Shown here: positions 1 through 5,261 of the stretch, one piece after another
Numbering within the stretch: position 1 is the first letter of the stretch
Layout of the letters: each line of letters opens with the position of its first letter
Assembly: GCA_937921525.1 (NCBI GenBank)
Contig: CAKZUM010000457.1
Location: 1-5,261 of the forward strand
Length of the DNA stretch: 5,261 nt
Source: an uncultured Saprospiraceae bacterium
Lineage (GTDB): Bacteria; Bacteroidota; Bacteroidia; Chitinophagales; Saprospiraceae
Direction of reading: 5' to 3'
The notes under the pieces: generated by a model
The model's input: only the letters and a program-made list of their open reading frames with translations
What the model was told of the DNA's origin: nothing
Database searches by the model: none
Made by a program: the position numbers and the translations under genes

Positions 1-1329
1 ATACGTAGCACCACTTTTTAAGTTGTCAATCGTAGCAGAGGTAGCAGTAGTATTTTTATTTCTCCAAGTAGTCGTACCAACTTCTCTATATTTTAACTGA
101 TACCTTAATACATCCGTACCTGCATTCCATGTCGCTACAAAGGAGTTCGCAGAAGCCGCTTGAACACTCAAGCCTGTAGGTGTAGAACAAGCATCAGCTG
201 TTTCTGTATTTCCATCAGTGCCAGTGTTGCCATCTGTCCCTGTATTTCCATCTGTATTTCCGCCCGTATCAACTGTACCACCACCAGTGCCTAAAACATT
301 AGTTTTCAAATTATTCTTTAATCCACTAGTATTAACCCAAGATTCCATTCTTGCTACTTGGCCTGCTGTAAACATATACATACAAGGATCGTCCGTGTAG
401 TCCATATAATTCATGTGTAAAGATTTATTGCCACAAGAACTTACACTATTCAAGCCTGGGCATCCCCAAGAACTTCCTGATTGATTAGGCGTATCAGACA
501 CACCGTCATCATTGTTACAGCTTTCATTCTCCCCCCAAATGTGATCTAAGTATAAGTAGTGACCTAATTCGTGTGTCAATGTTCTACCTAAATCATTCGG
601 TGCTTGCGGCGTTACTTTACCACAACCAGAACCATTGCCGAAGGCACCATAAGCGATTACCACACCATCGCCCTTACCGTTACCGCCGAAAGGTGCATAT
701 CCTAATGCGCCATCACCATCATTTACAATGATATTGATATACCCTGACCATTTATTGATTTGATCGCCATTCGTTTGGTTAAAGGTAATTGCTAAGTCTC
801 CATCATTTAGATTATAGCCAGCAGGGTGGTTCTTAGTAGCAATCTGAAATTCTAAGCAAGCCGATCCATTATTGATACCAGGAAAAGCGGCAGATGCCGT
901 ATTGTTCCATTGTACAATATCACTATTAGTCCCTTGAAAATCTGCATTTAAGATAGCTATTTGTCGCTTAGCTATTTCTGTCAAACAGGATTTATTAGGG
1001 TTGTTAACGCCTTGATAATGGATTGCTACTGGCAGTACCGTAGGGCTGCTACAGGCTGCTCTACTTTTAGCCACGTTGTTTTTCATTCCTCTTGCAAAAG
1101 ATTGGATGCTCTGTTCGTATGATTCTCTAAAAGATACATCTTGTAATTTTTCTGCCATATGTGCTTTAGAAGTACATTTTCTTCCGTTAGAGTGTATATG
1201 GTTAGATGCGGTTGCTGTTGCTATTGTAGGGCTATCCATATTAGCAGTTGAGATTTCTTGGTCTTTTTGACAACTCATCATTGTCACAAAGAATAAAGCG
1301 AATACCATAAGATTTCTTAGATTTTTCAT
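1..1329 (-). CDS. M43-family (pappalysin/cytophagalysin-like) zinc metalloprotease, predicted surface lipoprotein; C-terminus beyond window
   Basis: Open from an ATG at 1329 to the left edge without a stop (443 codons). Residues 1-19 form a signal peptide with a hydrophobic core (LMVFALFFVTMM), ending at lipobox-like MMSC. Cys20 would be lipidated, and the following QKDQE resembles the Bacteroidota lipoprotein export signal that sends lipoproteins to the cell surface. Residues 21 to about 95 look like a propeptide; Cys52 sits where the family has a conserved, possibly zinc-blocking cysteine (inference). The catalytic domain spans about 96-340. It has the zinc motif HELGHYLYLDH (His253, Glu254, His257, His263), then IWGE, DDGVSDTPNQ (274-283) and Met-turn MNYMDY (Met309). 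Cys271, 290, 299 and 316 are likely disulfides. The usual Gly of HExxHxxGxxH is Tyr260. A TDGNTG-rich linker (347-378) leads to a partial fibronectin type III domain (about 380-443). An in-frame ATG at 1353 would add eight residues; 1329 is preferred because it gives a compact signal peptide behind A-rich DNA. Substrate unknown; extracellular protein degradation is likely. Confidence 0.9.
   Translation of the reverse strand, partial: MKNLRNLMVFALFFVTMMSCQKDQEISTANMDSPTIATATASNHIHSNGRKCTSKAHMAEKLQDVSFRESYEQSIQSFARGMKNNVAKSRAACSSPTVLPVAIHYQGVNNPNKSCLTEIAKRQIAILNADFQGTNSDIVQWNNTASAAFPGINNGSACLEFQIATKNHPAGYNLNDGDLAITFNQTNGDQINKWSGYINIIVNDGDGALGYAPFGGNGKGDGVVIAYGAFGNGSGCGKVTPQAPNDLGRTLTHELGHYLYLDHIWGENESCNNDDGVSDTPNQSGSSWGCPGLNSVSSCGNKSLHMNYMDYTDDPCMYMFTAGQVARMESWVNTSGLKNNLKTNVLGTGGGTVDTGGNTDGNTGTDGNTGTDGNTETADACSTPTGLSVQAASANSFVATWNAGTDVLRYQLKYREVGTTTWRNKNTTATSATIDNLKSGATY
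199..252 (-). repeat. Three-copy 18-bp in-frame tandem repeat encoding the DGNTxT linker
   Basis: Read on the minus strand, three consecutive 18-bp units each encode Asp-Gly-Asn-Thr-(Gly/Glu)-Thr (residues 360-377). They differ mostly at third codon positions, plus one Gly-to-Glu change in the last copy. A partial unit (GGNT) precedes them. The segment separates the protease domain from the fibronectin type III domain and is probably a flexible spacer. Copy number can change by slippage without breaking the frame. Confidence 0.85.
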
Positions 1330-1514
1330 CTGTTGTATTTTTAATTTAGACATTAAATGGTTGGGTGTATGGGAGGCCACACACTATCATTTTTCTATGT
1401 CTTTGGTTATGATTTAATAAAATTAATTGCTTGTAGTTGGCATTGATTTGATTGATTATTTATGCGCTACATCTACTAGACGAAGGATTTATTTATACCC
1501 CCTATCTGGATTGG

Positions 1515-1547
1515 GATTTTTTTTTGATTTTTTTTTGATTTTTTTTT
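1515..1547. repeat. Exact 3 x 11-bp tandem repeat of GA + T9 (helix-phased A/T-tracts)
   Basis: The unit GATTTTTTTTT occurs three times with no mismatch. The T runs occupy 1517-1525, 1528-1536 and 1539-1547. The 11-bp period is close to one DNA helical turn, so the A/T-tracts face nearly the same side and should produce intrinsic curvature. The array lies 133 bp upstream of the plus-strand start at 1681 and 185 bp upstream of the minus-strand start at 1329. A role as a bend or nucleoid-protein site near the divergent promoters is inferred. Homopolymer slippage could also vary its length. Confidence 0.9.
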
Positions 1548-1563
1548 CAAAGCCCCTCACAAA

Positions 1564-1600
1564 ATCCTACCAATCCAACCATCCTATAAATTCTAATCCT
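1564..1600. repeat. Degenerate ATCC-containing short-period array
   Basis: ATCC occurs at 1564, 1573, 1581 and 1596, with a one-base variant (ATTC) at 1590, giving steps of 9, 8, 9 and 6 bases. The other strand shows a run of GGAT words. It directly follows the T-tract array and the short C-rich spacer AGCCCCTCAC (1551-1560). Similar GGATT-rich intergenic arrays are familiar to me from Bacteroidota genomes, but I cannot confirm that this is a dispersed family here. Confidence 0.45.
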
Positions 1601-1618
1601 GATTTATAGTATTTTTTT
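1584..1618 (+). other. AT-rich hairpin followed by a T run (terminator-like, weak)
   Basis: CTATAAAT (1584-1591) and ATTTATAG (1602-1609) are exact inverted repeats around a 10-nt loop, and seven T residues follow at 1612-1618. On the plus strand this has the shape of an intrinsic terminator, but the stem has only one G-C pair and no gene lies upstream on that strand. It may be a leader structure for the gene at 1681 if transcription starts far upstream, or chance in AT-rich DNA. Confidence 0.3.
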
Positions 1619-1680
1619 CTAAAAAGAAATTTATCTTTAGGCAACGTATAATTGAAGTTGTTAACCAATAAACTAACATC

Positions 1681-4600
1681 ATGAAAAAACTTATCCTCTG
1701 GACAGTCTGCTGTTTCATTAGCATCGCATTGATGGCTCAGGAAAAAGACAAAGCACTTTTATCCGAATCAGGTTTAGCAGGCATCAAATTACGAAGTGTT
1801 GGTCCAGCATTCGTATCTGGTCGAATTGCAGATATTGCCGTACACCCTGATAATGATAATGTCTGGTATGTAGCCGTAGGTTCTGGTGGCGTATGGAAAA
1901 CAGAGAATGCAGGCACTACTTGGACACCTATATTTGATGGCGAATCTGTGTACTCTACAGGTTGCATTACTATTGATCCTAATAACCCACATACAATCTG
2001 GTTAGGAACGGGAGAAAATGTGGGTGGCAGACATGTTGCTTTTGGCGATGGTGTCTACCTAAGTAAAGATGGCGGACAGAGTTGGGAAAATATGGGTTTG
2101 AAAAAGTCAGAGCATATTTCTAAGATTATTGTTCATCCTAGTGATCCGAATACGGTATGGGTCGCAGCGCAGGGGCCGCTATGGAATAAAGGCGGTGAGC
2201 GAGGTCTTTATAAAACAACAGATGGCGGTGCTACTTGGAAAAGAACTTTAGGGGATTCCGAATGGACAGGAGTTACAGATATTTTAATTGACCCTCGAAA
2301 TCCAGATCAATTATATGCGGCTACTTGGCAACGACATAGAACCATTGCTGCTTATATGGGTGGCGGACCAGAGTCTGGTATTCACAAAAGTACAGATGGT
2401 GGAGATACTTGGGAAAAATTGAGTAAGGACTTACCTTCTTCGAAGATGGGAAAAATTGGTTTGGCGATCTCGCCTCAACAACCAGATGTACTATATGCTG
2501 CAATTGAATTAAATCGAACCAAAGGGGGCGTATATAAATCTACCAATAGAGGTGCTTCTTGGACCAAGCAGTCCGATGCCGTCTCTGGCGCAACTGGTCC
2601 ACATTACTATCAAGAGCTATATGCCTGTCCGCATAATTTTGATCGACTCTACTTAATGGATGTTCGAGTACAAGTATCGGATGATGGCGGAAAGAATTTT
2701 AGACGCTTAAAAGAACAACATAAGCACTCTGATAACCACGCTTTGGTTTTTCGAAAAGATGATCCTGATTATTTGTTGTTAGGTACAGATGCTGGTATTT
2801 ATGAAAGTTTTGATTTAGCAGAAACTTGGCGATATTATGATAATATGCCAATCACCCAATACTACAAAGTAGCGGTGGATGATAAAGAGCCGTTTTATCA
2901 TATATATGGTGGCACACAAGATAATGGTAGTCACGGTGGCCCTTCTAGAACAGATAATTCTGTAGGTATTAGAAATGGTGATTGGTATAAAACTTTGTTC
3001 GCAGATGGTCATCAGACAGCGACCGAACCCGGCAATCCGAACATCATCTATGCGGAAACACAGCAAGGTGGCATGCACCGAGTGGACAAGCTAAATGGAG
3101 ATATTGTTGCGATTCAACCACAAGCTGGGGAGGGCGAACCTTTTGAAAGATTTAATTGGGATGCGCCTATAGTCGTCAGCCCACATAATCCTGCCCATTT
3201 ATATTTTGCTTCCCAAAGAGTTTGGTTTTCAGAAGATAGAGGAGATTCTTGGACTACCCTATCGAAAGATTTAACGCGTAACCAAGAGCGAATTACCTTA
3301 CCTATTATGGGAAAGGTGCAGAGCTGGGATTCGCCGTGGGATGTAGGGGCGATGTCTAATTTTAATACGATTACTTCTTTAGGCGTATCGCCTGTGGAAA
3401 AAGGAATTATCTATGCAGGAACAGATGATGGTATTATTCAAGTAACCGAAAACAATGGTGCTACTTGGCGAAAGATCGAAGTTGGTAGTATTTCTGGCGT
3501 TCCCAAAACGGCTTTTGTTAATGACATTAAAGCAGATTTGCATGATGCTAGTACTGTTTATGTAGCTTTGGATAATCACAAATATGGCGACTACAATTCT
3601 TATTTAATAAAAAGTACGGATAGAGGTAGAACTTGGAAATCTATCAGTTCCAATATTCCTAAAGGCACTTTGATTTGGCGAATGGTACAAGATCATGTAC
3701 AGCCTAATCTTTTATTCGCTGGTACAGAATATGGCATTTATTTTACGATTGATGGTGGAAAAAAATGGACTAAATTAAGCGGTACGCCAACGATTTCTTT
3801 TAGAGATTTAGCCATTCAAAAAAGAGAAAATGATTTGGTGGGTGCTTCTTTTGGTAGAAGTTTTTATGTGTTGGACGACTATAGTTTTTTAAGAGAATTA
3901 TCGGAAGAAAAATTAAAAGAACCTGCCGCCTTATATAGTACTCGAAAGGCTTGGTGGTACAATCCTAGATATGCCGTTACAGGTATTGGCGCAAATGATT
4001 ATGTTGCAAAGAACCCAGATTTTGGAGCCGTTTTTACCTACCATATTAATGAAGATTATACAAGCGAACAAGCTGCCAGAAAGAAGAAAGAAAAGGATTT
4101 AGAAAAATCGAATAGTAGTATCCCTTTCCCTGGCTGGGATGCTTTAGATGCAGAGATTGAACCAGAAAAAGTTGCAATACAATTAGTCGTAAAAGATGCA
4201 GCGGGTAATATTGTAAAAAAGGTTAATGGAAAAACAGGAAAAGGTGTTCACCGAACTGCTTGGGATTTACGGTATGATTCCAAAGGGCCTATCAAAGTTG
4301 GTGATAAAAATAATTGGAACAGAGGATTTATGGCTTCTCCCGGTACTTACACCGTTACCTTAGTCAAGCAGGCTGCCGGAGAAACGACTACTTTAGCTGG
4401 GCCACAATCTTTTGAAGTAGTACCTTTGAGAAAAGGAACGCTTGAAGGTATTGTCCTAGAAAAAAGAGAGGCATTCCGAAAAGAAATGCAAGCCTTACAA
4501 ACGCAAGTAGGCGCAACTACTTATGCCTTAGATAATAGTTTAGAAAAAGTAGATGCAATGGGCACGTCCCTTGCCAGAAGCAGCAAAGGCTCTACGGATT

Positions 4601-4920
4601 TATACCAAAAATTGCGTCAAGTAAAGATGGATCTGATGGCTTTTAAAAAAGAAATGTATGGTAGTCCTGCCAAAGAAGAAATTGGCGAAAGAAATGATCC
4701 TACTGTACAATCTAGAATGTGGACGGGTTTCCGAGGGCTCAATTCTATGCACGGTCCAACGCCTACCCATACTCAAACGATCGCTATTGCCAAAAAACAA
4801 TTGGCAGGTATTAAAGCGAAAGTGGCGACTATGAGCGAGCAAACTATTCCTAGTTTGGAAAAAGCTTTACAGGCTTTGGGTGCGCCGTGGATTGAGGGAC
4901 AGGCGTTACCTAAAGAATAA
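1681..4920 (+). CDS. Exported VPS10/sortilin-like BNR (Asp-box) beta-propeller protein with FlgD-like Ig module
   Basis: 1079 residues, complete. Signal peptide is about 1-19 with probable cleavage ALMA|QE; there is no lipobox. The bulk (about 36-735) is Asp-box beta-propeller. Eleven S/T-x-D/N-x-G-x-x-W-like boxes begin at residues 74, 128, 179, 237, 287, 333, 376, 517, 589, 645 and 689, mostly 43-58 residues apart. The gap between 376 and 517 holds GGTQDNGSHGG (410-420), suggesting two propellers. The opening LRSVGPAFVSGRIADIAV and VGSGGVWKTENAGTTW match the family often annotated 'glycosyl hydrolase, BNR repeat' or 'VPS10 domain-containing'. I do not see the FRIP motif of sialidases, so enzymatic activity should not be assumed. 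A charged linker (about 795-810, KKKEKDLEK) leads to a FlgD-like Ig fold (about 828-915: HRTAWDLRYDS, then SPGTYTVTL) and a helical C-terminus (about 918-1066). It lacks a T9SS sorting tail, so it is probably periplasmic or released by another route. The ATG at 1681 is chosen because it begins the signal peptide. It diverges from the protease gene. Confidence 0.88.
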   Translation: MKKLILWTVCCFISIALMAQEKDKALLSESGLAGIKLRSVGPAFVSGRIADIAVHPDNDNVWYVAVGSGGVWKTENAGTTWTPIFDGESVYSTGCITIDPNNPHTIWLGTGENVGGRHVAFGDGVYLSKDGGQSWENMGLKKSEHISKIIVHPSDPNTVWVAAQGPLWNKGGERGLYKTTDGGATWKRTLGDSEWTGVTDILIDPRNPDQLYAATWQRHRTIAAYMGGGPESGIHKSTDGGDTWEKLSKDLPSSKMGKIGLAISPQQPDVLYAAIELNRTKGGVYKSTNRGASWTKQSDAVSGATGPHYYQELYACPHNFDRLYLMDVRVQVSDDGGKNFRRLKEQHKHSDNHALVFRKDDPDYLLLGTDAGIYESFDLAETWRYYDNMPITQYYKVAVDDKEPFYHIYGGTQDNGSHGGPSRTDNSVGIRNGDWYKTLFADGHQTATEPGNPNIIYAETQQGGMHRVDKLNGDIVAIQPQAGEGEPFERFNWDAPIVVSPHNPAHLYFASQRVWFSEDRGDSWTTLSKDLTRNQERITLPIMGKVQSWDSPWDVGAMSNFNTITSLGVSPVEKGIIYAGTDDGIIQVTENNGATWRKIEVGSISGVPKTAFVNDIKADLHDASTVYVALDNHKYGDYNSYLIKSTDRGRTWKSISSNIPKGTLIWRMVQDHVQPNLLFAGTEYGIYFTIDGGKKWTKLSGTPTISFRDLAIQKRENDLVGASFGRSFYVLDDYSFLRELSEEKLKEPAALYSTRKAWWYNPRYAVTGIGANDYVAKNPDFGAVFTYHINEDYTSEQAARKKKEKDLEKSNSSIPFPGWDALDAEIEPEKVAIQLVVKDAAGNIVKKVNGKTGKGVHRTAWDLRYDSKGPIKVGDKNNWNRGFMASPGTYTVTLVKQAAGETTTLAGPQSFEVVPLRKGTLEGIVLEKREAFRKEMQALQTQVGATTYALDNSLEKVDAMGTSLARSSKGSTDLYQKLRQVKMDLMAFKKEMYGSPAKEEIGERNDPTVQSRMWTGFRGLNSMHGPTPTHTQTIAIAKKQLAGIKAKVATMSEQTIPSLEKALQALGAPWIEGQALPKE

Positions 4921-4936
4921 GGAGAAACTTAATTTT

Positions 4937-4964
4937 GAATGGAGAATGGAGAATTGAGAATTGA
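4937..4964. repeat. Four-copy 7-bp tandem repeat, GAATGGA x2 then GAATTGA x2
   Basis: Starting 17 bp after the stop codon of the propeller gene, four head-to-tail heptamers are visible: two GAATGGA and two GAATTGA. The array ends 17 bp before the large palindrome at 4982. It is too short and AT-rich to be coding. Its place next to the palindrome suggests one composite intergenic element. Confidence 0.85.
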
Positions 4965-4981
4965 GTTGGGGCGGCACATTT

Positions 4982-5054
4982 ATTCATCGGATCACTTGCA
5001 GTGGTCCGATGAAACGTGCAGTTTGATCGGACCACTGCAAGTGATCCGATCAAT
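4982..5054. repeat. 73-nt nested palindrome between convergent genes (REP/MITE-like or bidirectional terminator)
   Basis: A perfect 25-bp inverted repeat pairs 4986-5010 with 5026-5050. The 15-nt centre has four further pairs (AAAC 5012-5015 with GTTT 5021-5024) around loop GTGCA. Outside, 4982-4984 pair with 5052-5054 beyond a C/C mismatch. Each arm is itself a quasi-palindrome: 10-mers ATCGGATCAC and GTGGTCCGAT flank TTGCA, and ATCGGACCAC and GTGATCCGAT flank TGCAA. It could fold as one long hairpin or three small hairpins, each with a TGCA-containing loop. It lies in the only gap between two convergent genes, so it may end transcription from both sides, although only a four-base T run (5054-5057) follows. 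The GC-richer, multi-palindromic design also fits a dispersed repeat. Confidence 0.9.
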
Positions 5055-5143
5055 TTTAGAAAAATGCCTCTGAATTGTTTTACGTCAAATAAATAACATT
5101 TTATTTTAACCGAAATACATCTCTACTCTCTCTTCTAAAAGAA

Positions 5144-5261
5144 TTATTTTTTAACAATGCGCTTGACAAACTGCGCATTTGGTGTTTCCAGAATCAGCAC
5201 ATACATACCGCTATTTTTAACGGCCATTGGAATCGTTTGTTGTGACGAATTGACCGTGTAG
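5144..5261 (-). CDS. C-terminal end of a secreted protein with T9SS type A sorting domain (partial)
   Basis: The minus strand is open from the right edge to a TAA at 5144-5146 and gives the last 38 residues of a protein whose body lies outside the window. The tail has the short beta-strand pattern of T9SS type A sorting domains: IPMAVKNSGMYVLILETP followed by NAQFVKRIVKK, with the typical G-x-Y-x-L strand and a final basic K-R-I-V-K-K. Such tails direct passage through the outer membrane by the T9SS (Por system) and are usually removed on the way. The function of the passenger domain cannot be told from this fragment. The gene converges on the propeller gene, with a 223-bp gap. Confidence 0.85.
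   Translation of the reverse strand, partial: YTVNSSQQTIPMAVKNSGMYVLILETPNAQFVKRIVKK

Larger units (their letters stand above)
1330..1680. other. Divergent intergenic region (351 bp)
   Basis: This AT-rich spacer lies between the minus-strand protease gene and the plus-strand propeller gene, so promoters for both should be here. I find no convincing coding sequence: the only open stretch, around 1427-1609, reads through low-complexity T-tracts and has no protein-like character. No Shine-Dalgarno sequence precedes either ATG; both have A-rich leaders, as is usual in Bacteroidota. A near match to the Bacteroidota -7 element TAnnTTTG (TATCTTTA, 1632-1639) lies about 40 bp before the 1681 start, but no TTTG-like -33 element is correctly spaced, so I do not call it a promoter. 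The T-tract array, ATCC array and small hairpin inside are listed separately. Confidence 0.8.

Noticed and set aside
218..400. Plus-strand open stretch rich in Pro and Val
   Set aside because: It is antisense to the protease linker repeat; its composition is a by-product of the TDGNTG codons on the other strand.
1076..1270. Plus-strand open stretch of 64 codons
   Set aside because: It lies opposite the signal peptide and propeptide of the protease, which is clearly the real gene.
1427..1609. Plus-strand open stretch of 60 codons in the divergent spacer
   Set aside because: It reads through the T9 tracts and repeat array, giving Phe-rich low-complexity protein with no start signal or recognisable domain.
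1632..1654. Possible Bacteroidota promoter elements (TATCTTTA at 1632, TATAATTG at 1647)
   Set aside because: Each is one base off TAnnTTTG, but neither has a TTTG-like -33 element at the proper distance, and such near matches are expected by chance in AT-rich DNA.
2815..3078. Minus-strand open stretch of 87 codons inside the propeller gene
   Set aside because: The plus-strand frame has unbroken family motifs across this part; the antisense frame resembles no protein I know.
4982..5054. CRISPR repeat or tRNA-like structure
   Set aside because: There is one inverted structure rather than regularly spaced direct repeats with unique spacers, and no cloverleaf or anticodon arm fits.

Overview
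The window looks like chromosomal DNA from a member of the Bacteroidota. Three things point there: a surface-lipoprotein type signal on an M43 metalloprotease, a C-terminal tail of the type IX secretion system (T9SS) class, and AT-rich upstream regions with no Shine-Dalgarno sequence. A Saprospira/Lewinella-like lineage fits the style of the genes and intergenic repeats, but that is only an impression. The origin of the 'window' within its genome is unknown, and both edges cut through genes.

Layout. Positions 1-1329 (minus strand) hold the N-terminal 443 codons of a secreted, probably lipid-anchored M43 (pappalysin/cytophagalysin-like) zinc protease. It has a Thr/Asp/Gly/Asn repeat linker and the beginning of a fibronectin type III domain, and runs off the left edge. 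Positions 1330-1680 are a divergent intergenic region with three exact helix-phased T9 tracts, a degenerate ATCC array and a weak AT-rich hairpin. Positions 1681-4920 (plus strand) encode a 1079-residue exported beta-propeller protein with 11 Asp-box (BNR) motifs of the VPS10/sortilin-like class, a FlgD-like Ig module and a helical tail. Positions 4921-5143 separate two convergent genes and hold a four-copy heptamer repeat followed by a 73-nt nested palindrome. Positions 5144-5261 (minus strand) hold the last 38 codons of another secreted protein, ending in a T9SS type A sorting tail.

No gene pair here forms an operon: the first two genes diverge and the last two converge. What they share is destination. 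All three products appear to leave the cytoplasm, apparently by different routes: lipoprotein surface export, plain signal peptide, and T9SS. I see no defence system, mobile-element gene, tRNA, rRNA or CRISPR array. The least explained items are the nested palindrome at 4982-5054 and the phased T-tracts at 1515-1547.
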